Below are positions 38,727-47,620 of a stretch of 64,000 bases of DNA, piece by piece (the stretch's first letter is position 1; every line of letters starts with the position of its first letter). The position numbers and the translations under genes were made by a program. Location of the stretch: positions 4,340,001-4,404,000 of the forward strand of contig AP014719.1 in assembly GCA_001549895.1 (NCBI GenBank), in the 5' to 3' direction. Below the pieces are notes generated by a model, which saw only the letters and a program-made list of their open reading frames with translations, was not told where the DNA came from and searched no databases. Source of the stretch: Arthrobacter sp. Hiyo8. Lineage in GTDB: Bacteria; Actinomycetota; Actinomycetes; Actinomycetales; Micrococcaceae.

Positions 38727-39710
38727 ATGAAACTGACGGACCCGAAGATCGGTGGGGACATGTCAACATGTGTTGACCATGTGCCCCGGGTGCTGGTCCT
38801 CGGTTCGTCCGGTTTCATTGGAAGCCGGGTTGTAGCCTCACTCGCCGGATCCGGAGGGGCGCACGTTGTTGCACTCTCACGAAAACCGGTTGCAAGACTA
38901 CGAAACAACAACGCTACCATTGCGACCGCTGACATTTCCGTCCCGGGGAGCCTGATTCCCTTCTTGGCCGGTACGGATGTGGTCATCCACGCAGCATCCT
39001 ATGTGGGCGACGAGCCTCGCCTTGCCCATGCGATCAACGAGGCCGGCACCGGTCACGTCGTTGAGCAGTGCCGGGAAGCCGGGGTAGCCCGGCTGATCTA
39101 TGTCAGTACGTGCAGTGTTTACGGGAGCGGTCCCCACCGCGGCATTCTTGAATCCGAGGTGGGATATCACCCGGCCTCGGTTGCCAGCGCCACCCGTGCC
39201 GTTGCCGAACAGCTGGTTCTCGGCTACGGCGGCGAAGTTGTTCGCCCCAACCTCGTGTTCGGTGCGGGAGACCGCTGGTTTGTTCCGGGCCTGCTCAGGC
39301 TGATGAAGGTTGCCGGCGGGTGGCCGGGCGATGGTTCGGCGCTGCTTTCGATCATCGGCGTCGAGGCCCTTGGCAGGCTGCTTTCCGCGCTTGCGTTAGC
39401 ACCCCGGCAACCCGAGCGCGCTTTCCATGCCGCATATTCGGAACCTGTTCCGGTGTCATCCCTCGTGGAGAGCGTTGCCCGGGTATTCGGTGTGGAGTGC
39501 CCCAAGTTCCTGGGAGATGACGAACAGGCAGGCCCGGCCTTGCGCGCGGCAGGATTCAGTAGCCATCAGGTTGACTTGGTGACGAAGGATCACTGGTATT
39601 CCTCCGGAGGCCTTTGGCGGATCTCCGGGCTCGAACCGGAAACGTTCAGCAGTGCCCTTGGTGAATTTTCTTCCGCCTACCACGTTTCCCGGGAGCCCAA
39701 CCGGTCATAA
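38727..39710 (+). CDS. NAD-dependent epimerase/dehydratase in the butyrolactone locus
   Basis: Extended SDR of about 327 residues. The NAD-binding motif is VLVLGSSGFIGSRVVASLAG; DVVIHAASYVGDEPR and YVSTCSVYGSG follow, with ASATRAVAEQLVLGY in the active-site region. The usual YxxxK is not obvious near there, so catalysis may be altered. The frame is intact. ATG 38727 or 38760 (MSTCVDHVPRV) are both possible starts. In Rhodococcus an epimerase-type gene (gblE) accompanies gblA and gblR, which suggests a tailoring role here. An ARE-like palindrome overlaps its stop. Confidence 0.82.
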   Translation: MKLTDPKIGGDMSTCVDHVPRVLVLGSSGFIGSRVVASLAGSGGAHVVALSRKPVARLRNNNATIATADISVPGSLIPFLAGTDVVIHAASYVGDEPRLAHAINEAGTGHVVEQCREAGVARLIYVSTCSVYGSGPHRGILESEVGYHPASVASATRAVAEQLVLGYGGEVVRPNLVFGAGDRWFVPGLLRLMKVAGGWPGDGSALLSIIGVEALGRLLSALALAPRQPERAFHAAYSEPVPVSSLVESVARVFGVECPKFLGDDEQAGPALRAAGFSSHQVDLVTKDHWYSSGGLWRISGLEPETFSSALGEFSSAYHVSREPNRS

Positions 39711-39728
39711 ACCGGTTGAACGGTTTGT
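39707..39728. promoter_or_regulatory. ARE-like palindrome at the end of the epimerase gene
   Basis: Half-sites ATAAACCGGTT and GAACGGTTTGT match the ArpA consensus at 8 and 9 of 11 positions. The arms AAACCG and CGGTTT are perfectly complementary and are followed by GTTTAAT, so it could instead be a short terminator hairpin. It begins inside the stop codon. Confidence 0.4.
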
Positions 39729-39808
39729 TTAATGGGCGGCCAGTCTCTAGACTTCAGTCCAGCGGCTCGTTGTGTTTGCGGCAACTAGTTGAAGGGCAGT
39801 AATGGGGG

Positions 39809-39838
39809 GAGGTGCGGCCGAGCAATCGACCGCACCTC
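39809..39838. terminator. Hairpin upstream of tRNA-Ala copy 2
   Basis: GAGGTGCGG pairs with CCGCACCTC around a 12-base loop. It lies between the epimerase gene and the second tRNA-Ala, without a clear U tract. A terminator for the epimerase transcript is the simplest reading. Confidence 0.45.
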
Positions 39839-39961
39839 ATCTGTCCTACCGCACATCCTCGGTCCGGGTGCCGACGGCGTTCGATTTCCTATCTCACATC
39901 CTTGTGGTTTAGTATTGACGAGTTGCTCCGGCGGGGATGGAAGTCCCGGTGAGCAAAGTTC

Positions 39962-40037
39962 GGGGCTGTGGCGCAGCTGGTAGCGCACCTGCATGGCATG
40001 CAGGGGGTCAGGGGTTCGAGTCCCCTCAGCTCCACCA
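39962..40037 (+). tRNA. tRNA-Ala (GGC), complete copy
   Basis: A 76-base cloverleaf with acceptor GGGGCTG/CAGCTCC, anticodon GGC in loop ATGGCAT, T stem AGGGG/CCCCT and encoded CCA. It is identical to the copy at 6348 except for one extra G in the T stem. Confidence 0.97.
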
Positions 40038-40045
40038 CAAGAAAT

Positions 40046-40076
40046 GGGAACCACCCGAGCGGGTGGTTCCCTTTTT
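40046..40076 (+). terminator. Rho-independent terminator after tRNA-Ala copy 2
   Basis: GGGAACCACCC pairs with GGGTGGTTCCC around GAGC and is followed by TTTTT. A textbook terminator nine bases after the tRNA. Confidence 0.9.
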
Positions 40077-40109
40077 CGTCTCTCCGTGGAAAGCCGTGGA
40101 TGCCCCGTG

Positions 40110-40487
40110 CTACTCGCGCTTGACTCCATATTCTGCCGCGCTGACAAACTCGATCGCCGAGTAGGTCTCGTCGCCTACCACCCAGGCGTTGTGTCCGGGC
40201 GGAATGGTGTACGAATCTCCTTTGGAGATGCTGATCTTCTTGCCGTCGCTGGTCTCGACTTCCAGTGCGCCGGCAATACAGTAACCCACGTGGTTGAGCT
40301 GGCAGGAATCCGTTTGGACCACCGGTTTGATGCAGTCCGCCCAGCTCCAGCCCGGTTCGAAGCTGAGGCGGCCGATCGTGTAGTCACCAACAGTGACGTT
40401 TTCCACCACGGTTTTCTCCGGGCGGCGAACTTCATCGGGGGAATTGTGCGACTTTACTTCAAGCTGAGTGACGAGGTTGACAGTCAT
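40110..40487 (-). CDS. Cupin-domain protein
   Basis: A 125-residue single-domain cupin. The first half contains FEPGWSWADCIKPVVQTDSCQLNHVGYCIAGALEV (in pieces), and the second motif is GDSYTIPPGHNAWVVGDE. Histidines in QLNHVGY and PPGHNAW are the likely metal ligands. The frame is intact and the start is ATG 40487. No enzymatic role can be assigned; it stands alone, convergent with the tRNA unit. Confidence 0.82.
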   Translation of the reverse strand: MTVNLVTQLEVKSHNSPDEVRRPEKTVVENVTVGDYTIGRLSFEPGWSWADCIKPVVQTDSCQLNHVGYCIAGALEVETSDGKKISISKGDSYTIPPGHNAWVVGDETYSAIEFVSAAEYGVKRE

Positions 40488-40690
40488 GGTCTGCTCACAA
40501 GGGGAGTGGGAGCCTGGTCTTCCAGGTCCGCAACGTGGCTCGCCCTTCGCAGCGGACCCTGATGTCCGGGCTGCTTGCGGCGCGTGCCGTGCCTTCAGCA
40601 GCGGTCAGACGGTCGATTACTTGCAATCTCTACCATCCTCCGCCACCCCCGTGTTGTCGAGGGTTCCTGAGGGGGATAGATTGGTGCACC

Positions 40691-41836
40691 GTGACCTTGA
40701 CCGAGCTGGATGCACACCTTGAGACGCTCTTCGGCACCCTGCGCCGCTTTCCCGACGTCGAGGCGGAGAACCTGCGGGCGCATGACGCCACCGACCGGCT
40801 CCTCCTTGAGACCGCGGCGGGCTACCTCAGTAATCCGGAATCCCGCGTTGCGGTGATCGGCGACCGCTACGGAGCCCTGACCCTCGGCGCCTTGGCGGCG
40901 CTCGGCGTCGGGCACGTCCGGGTGACCCAGGACCTCTACGCCGGCAGGCTCGCGCTGCAGCGGAACGCCGAGGCGTCCGGGCTGTCCGGCCGCTTTGATC
41001 AGTTCGAGCTGGGCGCCGGCCTGCTCGATGGCGCCGAACTGGTGATCATGCAGCTCCCCAAAGCCCTCGCGGAACTGGAAGAAATCGTCGACGCCGTAGC
41101 GCGCTTTGCGGCGCCGGGTGCCGTCCTGCTCGCCGGAGGTCGCGTCAAGCACATGTCCCTGGGGATGAACGCCGTCCTTGAACGCCGCTTCGAATCGGTG
41201 CAGCCGCAGCTTGCGCAACGGAAGTCACGTGTCCTGCTTGCCGCCGGTCCCAAGCGGCCGGACACCCCGGAGCCCTTCCCGGTCTCGGAACAGAACACGG
41301 AGCTGGGGATGACGGTCTGCGCCCACGGGGGTGCGTTTTCGGGCACGAAGCTGGATATCGGCACGCGTTTCCTCTTGGGCTTCCTGGACAGGATCCCTGG
41401 AGCGCGGCACGCGGTAGACCTCGGCTGCGGTACCGGGATCCTCGCCACGATCTACTCCCGGAAGCATCCCGACGCCCGGGTTACGGCGACGGACCAATCG
41501 GCGGCAGCCGTCGCTTCCGCGAGGGCAACCGCGGCAGCCAACGGACTGGCAGATCGCATCACGGTAGTCCAGGACGACGCCATGTCCACTTTCGAACCGG
41601 GCAGCGCCGACCTCATCCTGCTGAACCCGCCGTTCCACCTCGGCGCAAGCGTCCATGCCGGGGCGGCCACGAAGATGTTCGATGCCGCGGCGAGGGTCCT
41701 GTCTTCCGACGGCGAACTCTGGACTGTCTACAACAGCCATTTGCAGTACCGCGCGGCGCTCGAAAGGCTGATCGGTCCCACCACCGAAATCGGCCGCAAC
41801 CCGAAATTCACCGTGACGCGCAGTATCAAACGTTAA
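40691..41836 (+). CDS. Class I SAM methyltransferase, RlmG/RsmC-like
   Basis: The 381-residue protein has the two-domain layout of RsmC/RlmG rRNA guanine-N2 methyltransferases. The N-terminal pseudo-methyltransferase half (RVAVIGDRYGALTLGALAA) precedes a catalytic half with AVDLGCGTGILATIYSR and the guanine-N2 motif LILLNPPFHLG. GTG 40691 is preceded by GGGGGATAG, rather far upstream. The frame is intact. The modified nucleotide is not determinable by eye. Confidence 0.82.
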   Translation: MTLTELDAHLETLFGTLRRFPDVEAENLRAHDATDRLLLETAAGYLSNPESRVAVIGDRYGALTLGALAALGVGHVRVTQDLYAGRLALQRNAEASGLSGRFDQFELGAGLLDGAELVIMQLPKALAELEEIVDAVARFAAPGAVLLAGGRVKHMSLGMNAVLERRFESVQPQLAQRKSRVLLAAGPKRPDTPEPFPVSEQNTELGMTVCAHGGAFSGTKLDIGTRFLLGFLDRIPGARHAVDLGCGTGILATIYSRKHPDARVTATDQSAAAVASARATAAANGLADRITVVQDDAMSTFEPGSADLILLNPPFHLGASVHAGAATKMFDAAARVLSSDGELWTVYNSHLQYRAALERLIGPTTEIGRNPKFTVTRSIKR

Positions 41837-41839
41837 CCA

Positions 41840-42724
41840 TCAGAGCGCTTCCGACAGCAACTGCTCCACCCCGAAGTGCCCGATTCCCGCCATCCGCGGA
41901 TTGTCATCCGAGAAACTGACCATCGCCGTCGCAAGGACCACAGCCCAGCCGCGGGACCGGGCCCACGTAGCGGCGTCCACCGCGCCTCCGAAGGCCGCCA
42001 TGAAACGGCGCCGCGCACCGCCGTCGAACATCAACCATGCCACGGCGAGGTCGACGGCGGGATCCCCGGCCCCGAGGTCGCCGAAGTCGACGACGGCGGC
42101 GAGGCGGCCGTCGGGCCGCAGGAGGACGTTGGCCGGTGGAGATCTCCATGCAGCCACAGCCCGGGGCCGTCCCACGGCGGCGCCCGCAGGCCTCGGAAAA
42201 GAGCGTCCGCAACCGTGCCGCCTGCGGATAGCGGCCGGAATCGTCGAGCCGCTCCATGACCACGCCGGACCTCGCTGCCAAAGGCACCCCCGGACGGGAT
42301 TGACGGGCGCGCCCGGTGCGGCCGGAACGTGGATGGCGACGAGGAACGCGGCAAGGTCCTCGGCTGCCGCGTTCCGTAACTCCTGGGGCGCCGCGCCGCG
42401 GAGAGTCCCTCCAACCAAGGAGTCACGCTCCACGGCCATGGATAATCCGCGGATGGCCGCCCCGAATGGATGGGCTGGGGAGGGGCACTGGCGAACGCTT
42501 GGCATACCCGGGGAGATAGTGCTGCTCATGCAGTATCAGCTGCGCTGCCGCCTCCCGGCGGGCAAGCGGACGGCCCACTCCTTGCCGAGCCGGTACATGA
42601 CGTTGTCCCAGCCGTTGGCCACCAACTCCAAGGGAAGGTCGGCGAGCCCTGGCAGTTGATCTTCGAGCAAACTCCTCACCAACCCTGCGGTGATGTCCAG
42701 CTCGGCCTGCGGCATGAGTGCCAT
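41840..42724 (-). CDS. Aminoglycoside phosphotransferase-family kinase (frameshifted)
   Basis: The N-terminus LVANGWDNVMYRLGKEWAVRLP matches the APH-like nucleotide-binding lobe. The catalytic loop LWLHGDLHPANVLLRPDG and the metal motif VVDFGDLGAGDPAVDLAVAW are canonical. Six losses in G/C runs (near 42555, 42468, 42386, 42293, 42193 and 42132) break the frame; restored length is 296 residues. It starts at ATG 42724 or 42715 and ends just after the convergent methyltransferase. The substrate is unknown; these kinases often act on small metabolites rather than antibiotics. Confidence 0.82.
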
Positions 42725-42853
42725 ATTCCGGGGCCTCCGATCAGCAATATCCGGGTCCATTACGCCTGGGCAGCGTGTGGGCATACCGGGACAAGCACAG
42801 GTGCCGTACGATGCAAATGCAACAGCATTATTCGAATGATTTTAGGGGAATCC

Positions 42854-44107
42854 GTGACTGAGATCCGCCAGCCGACTCCGAGGCGCGGAACCAATCTGCC
42901 CCGCATGGGGGACTTCAACCTGACCGTCATTCTCGACGCAATCAGGCGTTCGTCCGGCGGACTGAGCCGGGTGGAACTCGCCCAGATTGTCGGCCTTTCA
43001 CCGCAGACCATTTCGAACATCTCCCGCCGCCTCCTGGATCAACATCTCATTGTCGAAGCGGGCAAGGAAGGCAGCGGCCCGGGCAAGCCCCGCACCATCC
43101 TGCGCCTGAACCCTTCCGGAATGTACGCGCTTGGCGTCCATCTCGATCCTGCGGTCATCACCACCGTGGTCCTGGACCTGGTCGGAGACGTTGTGAAGCA
43201 CTCCAGGATTCCCACGCCGGCCGGAAGCAATCCGCAGCGCGTCATCGCCGCCATAGCGGAGGAAATCAAGGCGCTGATCGAAGATTCAGGTGTTGATACG
43301 GGAAAGATCGCGGGACTTGGCGTCGCGGCGCCGGGCCCCATAGACCTTGACGAGGGTACGGTCGTGGATCCGCCCCTCATGACGGGTTGGGACCGGGTGC
43401 ACTTGAGGGACGCCCTTGCCGAAGCCACCGGGCTCGAGACCCTTGTGGACAAGGACGTTACCAGCGCGGCCGTCGCCGAAACCTGGGCGGGCGGGGCCAG
43501 CGGCACCGGAAGTTTCATCTTCATGTATATGGGTACCGGTATTGGTTGCGGCATCGTCTTGAATGACGAAGTTGTCCGTGGAACGTCCGGCAACGCCGGT
43601 GAGATCGGACACATCATTGTCGATCCGGACGGGCCAGCATGCGATTGCGGCCTGCGCGGTTGCGTCAAGTCCTCCTGCATCCCGCAGGTGCTCGTGGCCG
43701 AAGCCGAAGAGCAAGGTGTCCTGAACGGTGGCCGCAAAGGCACCGAAGGCCCGGAGGTCCAGGAAGGCTTTGCCCGGCTTTGCGATGCCGCGGATGCAGG
43801 TGACGAACGGGCCATCGCGATCATAGACAAGTCGGCGGTGCTGGTTGCCCGGGCGGTCGCGGTGGTGACCAACACCCTTGACGTCGAACGCGTCGTGTTT
43901 GGCGGCCCGTTCTGGGGCCGGATGTCTGAACGTTACCTGGATCGCATTCCGCCCTTGCTCGCGGCCAACAGCGCCGCCAACAGCATCCACGGCATCGAGG
44001 TTGTCGGGACCGGAGTGGGCGAAGATGTCGGCGCCATCGGCGCGGCCTGCCTGGTGCTGGAACATACGCTTGCGCCGCGCGCCCAGCGGCTCCTTTTGGA
44101 AGGCTGA
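42854..44107 (+). CDS. ROK-family transcriptional regulator
   Basis: The N-terminal winged helix (SRVELAQIVGLSPQTISNISRRL) is joined to a ROK sugar-kinase-like domain. The latter has DKDVTSAAVAETWAGGA, GTGIGCGIVL and the zinc-binding motif CDCGLRGC, with a conserved HIIVDPDGP upstream. The 417-residue protein starts at GTG 42854 behind AGGGGAA. The frame is intact. It lies upstream of a sugar ABC importer on the same strand and probably controls it in response to a sugar. Confidence 0.9.
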   Translation: MTEIRQPTPRRGTNLPRMGDFNLTVILDAIRRSSGGLSRVELAQIVGLSPQTISNISRRLLDQHLIVEAGKEGSGPGKPRTILRLNPSGMYALGVHLDPAVITTVVLDLVGDVVKHSRIPTPAGSNPQRVIAAIAEEIKALIEDSGVDTGKIAGLGVAAPGPIDLDEGTVVDPPLMTGWDRVHLRDALAEATGLETLVDKDVTSAAVAETWAGGASGTGSFIFMYMGTGIGCGIVLNDEVVRGTSGNAGEIGHIIVDPDGPACDCGLRGCVKSSCIPQVLVAEAEEQGVLNGGRKGTEGPEVQEGFARLCDAADAGDERAIAIIDKSAVLVARAVAVVTNTLDVERVVFGGPFWGRMSERYLDRIPPLLAANSAANSIHGIEVVGTGVGEDVGAIGAACLVLEHTLAPRAQRLLLEG

Positions 44108-44210
44108 GGCCTTCACCACGTCCTGCGTCGCAGGGTCGCATTTATCAATATCGGTAACAGGCTGGGCCAGCTGAAGTGTGGGGCTGCAGCCGCTTGAAGA
44201 TCGGAGCGTC

Positions 44211-45566
44211 ATGCGTCGCCCAGTCCGGATCGGAGCAGCACTGCTCGGCGTCGTAGGCCTTTTGGCCTCGGCCGCCTGCTCTGCCCAACCGCAAGCTGTT
44301 AACAAACAAACCATCAAGATCGTCTATCAAAAGACGGACTCCTTCACCGCCCTGGACAAAGTCTTCCAGGACGCCAAACAGGAATTCGAGGCGGCAAACG
44401 CCGGCGTCACCGTGGACTTGGAGCCCATCCAAGCCAACGACGACGATTACGGCACCAAGCTCGCGCTGGCCCAGCGTTCCCCGGACACGGCTCCGGACGT
44501 CTTCTACGAGGACACCTTCAAGGTCCGCTCGGACGTCGACGCCGGATACTTGCTGAAACTCGACTCGCAGCTGGCCGCGTGGGACGAGTGGTCCAAGTTC
44601 AACGAGGGTGCCAAGGCCGCGGGACGCGGTGACGACGGCAGCATCTACGCCGTCCCGCTCGGCACTGACACGAGGGCCATCTGGTATAACAAGACAGTCC
44701 TCCAGAAGGCCGGCATCTCGGTGCCCTGGCAGCCGAAGACCTGGGAAGACATCCTGGTTGCGGCCCGCACGATGAAGGCCGCGGATCCGGGCGTGATTCC
44801 CTTCAGCATGTACGCCGGAAAAGGCACCGGTGAGGGAACCGTCATGCAGAGCTTCTACGAATTGCTCTATGGAACGGGAAGCTCCCTGTATTCGGAAAGT
44901 GACAAAAAGTGGGTTGTGGGTTCCAAGGGGTTCACCGACTCGCTCCAGTTCCTGAAGACCCTCTACGACGAGAAGCTTTCCGTGACCCCTGCGGATGCCC
45001 TCGATTCGAACGTCTGGAAGAAAGTCTTTGGACAGTGGCTGCCGCAAGGCAAAATGGGTGCCACCGTGGAAGGCTCCTACGCGCCGTCTTTCTGGCAGAA
45101 GGGCGGCTCCTACGAATGGGCCGGCTATGCGCAGGACATGGGAGTGGCCATGTTCCCGACACAGCGTGGACAGGATCCCGGTGGCGTGAGCATGTCCGGT
45201 GGATGGACGCTCGCCGTCGGCGCGAAGACCAAGACCCCGGACCTGGCCTTCAAGTTCCTGACGACTGCCGTGAACAAGAAGAATGCCTTGGCGTTTGACG
45301 TGAACAACTCGCAGATCGCCGTCCGCACCGATGTCGCTTCCGATCCCGGATACCAAGCGGCCAACCCGTTCGTGAAGGATGTTTCCGATTTGGTGGGCGT
45401 CACCCACTATCGCCCGGCAACCGCCGACTATCCGAAGATCTCCCTCGCGGTCCAACAAGCCACCGAGGCTGTCATCACCGGCAAACAAAACCCCGCGGAA
45501 GCCGCAGCCGAATACGACGCTTCGGTCAAGAAACTCGTCGGCGAAGCCAAGGTCATGCAGAAATGA
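44211..45566 (+). CDS. Sugar ABC transporter substrate-binding lipoprotein
   Basis: Family 1 solute-binding protein of 451 residues. The signal peptide RPVRIGAALLGVVGLLASA ends in lipobox SAAC. The mature domain has IKIVYQKTDSFTALDKVF, YAVPLGTDTRAIWYNKTVLQ and the typical MSGGWTLAVGAKTKTPDLA near the end. The frame is intact. ATG 44211 is preceded by CGGAG. It is the first gene of a three-gene importer unit with two permeases, 103 bases after the ROK regulator. The sugar is unknown. Confidence 0.9.
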   Translation: MRRPVRIGAALLGVVGLLASAACSAQPQAVNKQTIKIVYQKTDSFTALDKVFQDAKQEFEAANAGVTVDLEPIQANDDDYGTKLALAQRSPDTAPDVFYEDTFKVRSDVDAGYLLKLDSQLAAWDEWSKFNEGAKAAGRGDDGSIYAVPLGTDTRAIWYNKTVLQKAGISVPWQPKTWEDILVAARTMKAADPGVIPFSMYAGKGTGEGTVMQSFYELLYGTGSSLYSESDKKWVVGSKGFTDSLQFLKTLYDEKLSVTPADALDSNVWKKVFGQWLPQGKMGATVEGSYAPSFWQKGGSYEWAGYAQDMGVAMFPTQRGQDPGGVSMSGGWTLAVGAKTKTPDLAFKFLTTAVNKKNALAFDVNNSQIAVRTDVASDPGYQAANPFVKDVSDLVGVTHYRPATADYPKISLAVQQATEAVITGKQNPAEAAAEYDASVKKLVGEAKVMQK

Positions 45567-45569
45567 CGC

Positions 45570-46494
45570 ATGGCAGTCCCTGATTCCCTCAACCGCGGTT
45601 CCCTGCGACGCAGATCGCCCGTCCGAAAGGCTCTGCGTCGCAGGCTTCGCTTGTTGCCGGTTTTGCCGTCAATCCTGCTGTTGGCCCTCTTCATGGTGGC
45701 ACCTGTGGCGTGGTCCTTCTACGCCTCCTTCACCAACGCCGCATTGTCCGGCAAGGCGGCCTTGAACCCCCAATGGGTCGGCCTGGACAACTACGCGCGG
45801 ATGCTGACGGATTCGGTCTTTCCGCTCTCGGCATGGCTGACGGTAATTTTCGTGGCCGTTTCCGCGATCCTCGGACAGAACGCCCTGGGCCTGGTCATCG
45901 CCCTGTTGATGACGAGATCCGGGGAGCGACGGCGTCGCTGGTGGGCACGGTGGTGGTCGCGGCGTGGATCCTGCCGGAGATCGTGGCGGCCTTCGCGGCC
46001 TACGCGTACTTCAGCCAAGACGGCACACTCAACCAGCTCTTGGCAATGTTCGGTGTCCAAGGCACCAACTGGCTCTACGCTTTTCCGATGGCCGCCATCA
46101 TCCTGGCCAATGTGTGGCGCGGCACCGCGTTCTCGATGCTGGTCTACAGGGCCGCGCTTTCCCAGGTCCCGCGCGATATTTCCGAAGCCGCCCTCATGGA
46201 CGGCGCCAGGGGTTGGCAACGCCTGGCTTTCATCACCCTGCCGATCATCCGGGGAAGCATCGCCACGAACCTCATGCTGATCACCCTCCAGACTCTCGCG
46301 GTATTCACCCTCATCTGGGTGATGACGGCCGGTGGTCCCTCCAACGCGAGCACCACCTTGCCCGTGCTGGCGTACCAGGAAGCCTTCAAGCTCGGAGACA
46401 TCGGCTACGGCACCGCGATCGCTTCGGTATTGATCCTGATCGGCATGGTCTTCGGGGCTGTGTACGTCAGGCTGATCCGCGGGCGAAGCCGTGA
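45570..46494 (+). CDS. Sugar ABC transporter permease, MalF-like (frameshifted)
   Basis: Six-helix permease of the binding-protein-dependent sugar type. Helix 1 is LPSILLLALFMVAPVAWSFY, WVGLDNYARML is the usual periplasmic motif, and the EAA loop is DISEAALMDGARGWQRLAFI. Breaks near 45933 and 46483 (each a G short) are corrected to 308 residues ending RGAKP. The corrected stop overlaps the GTG start of the next permease (GTGA). It starts four bases after the binding-protein gene. Confidence 0.87.
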
Positions 46495-47368
46495 CCTCCC
46501 TGCGGCGTGCGCCCGTGCTCGCCGGGAAGCGCCCGACGGCGGTACCAGGGCGGCGGCTCCGCGTGCGCTTCGCTGCCAATGCGGCTTTGGCCGTGATTGG
46601 GCTGTGCTTTGTGCTGCCCCTTGCGTGGTTGCTTCTCGCCTCCGTTGATCCGAACGCCGGATACGAGACGCGGTGGCCGCAATCGGCGTCGCCCGCCAAT
46701 TTTGCCGCCGTGATGACGCCCGGGCTGCTCTTCCACCCGCTCGTGAACAGCTTCCTGCTCTCTGCCGGAACCGCCGTCGTGAACCTGGCAGTTGCCGTGC
46801 TCGCGGCCTATCCGCTGTCCCGCTACCAATCGCGCTTCAACAAGCCGTTCCTCTACGCGATCCTGTTTGGCACTTCGCTCCCGGTCACGGCGATCATGGT
46901 GCCGGTCTACGGCCTGTTCGTACAGTTGCAATTGCTGGACTCGATGCCGGCAACCATTTTCTTCATGGCAACCACCACCTTGCCGATGGCCATTTGGATG
47001 ACCAAGAACTTCATGGACTCCGTGCCGTTGGAGCTGGAGGAAGCCGCCTGGATGGACGGCGCCTCGGGACTGGCCACGCTGCGGAGAATCGTGGTGCCCC
47101 TGATGAGGCAGGGCTGGGAGTGGTGTTCATCTTCGTCTTCATCCAGGCCTGGGGGAACTTCTTCGTCCCGTTCATCCTGTTGTTGTCTACCTCAAAGCAG
47201 CCGGCCGCGGTGTCTGTCTTCAGCTTCTTTGGCCAGCACGGAGCCATTGCCTACGGGGAACTTGCCGCGTTCTCCATCTTGTATTCGGTCCCGGTGCTTA
47301 TCCTCTACACGGTGGTCGCCAAGGGTTCGGGAAGCGCGTTTGCGCTGTCCGGCGCGATGAAGGGCTGA
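46491..47368 (+). CDS. Sugar ABC transporter permease, MalG-like (frameshifted)
   Basis: Partner permease starting at GTG 46491. Helices include NAALAVIGLCFVLPLAWLLL and LVNSFLLSAGTAVVNLAVAV; the EAA loop reads PLELEEAAWMDGASGLATLR. One break near 47109 (GGGG read as GGG) shifts the C-terminal third, QAWGNFFVPFILLLSTSKQP to AMKG. Corrected length is 292 residues. No ATPase gene follows, so a shared MsmK/UgpC-type ATPase elsewhere is likely to energise the system. Confidence 0.88.
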
Positions 47369-47386
47369 GCGGCCGACAGCCAGGAC

Positions 47387-47620
47387 TCAGTCGATGTCCT
47401 CCACGATGGTGCCGTAGGGGATGGAATCATCCAGGTGTGCTTGGTGGCCGGTGAGGCCGCGGTTGTAAAGCACCCGCACCCCGTGAAGCTTGTCCGCGGC
47501 CGATTGCATCAAGATGGGGCGGACGGTTTGGATGAACCGCTCGTCCTTGCCGTCGAGGTATTCCTGATAACTGGCTGGAAGCTGGATCATGGCAAAAGAA
47601 TAGTCCTGCAGGACCGTCAT
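47387..47620 (-). CDS. Small conserved hypothetical protein
   Basis: A 77-residue acidic cytoplasmic protein (MTVLQDYSFAMIQLPASY, then YLDGKDERFIQTVRPILMQ and HLDDSIPYGTIVEDID). The frame is intact and uses normal codons. The start could be ATG 47620, 47590 or an upstream codon. It is convergent with the permease gene. I do not recognise the family. Confidence 0.5.
   Translation of the reverse strand: MTVLQDYSFAMIQLPASYQEYLDGKDERFIQTVRPILMQSAADKLHGVRVLYNRGLTGHQAHLDDSIPYGTIVEDID

Noticed and set aside
39840..39961. Possible short coding region just upstream of tRNA-Ala copy 2.
   Set aside because: Open frames here are short, overlap the tRNA or its promoter area and lack ribosome binding sites.
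35433..40037. Genomic island integrated at the second tRNA-Ala, carrying the butyrolactone locus.
   Set aside because: No integrase, no direct repeat of the tRNA 3' end at the other border and no clear compositional shift were seen.
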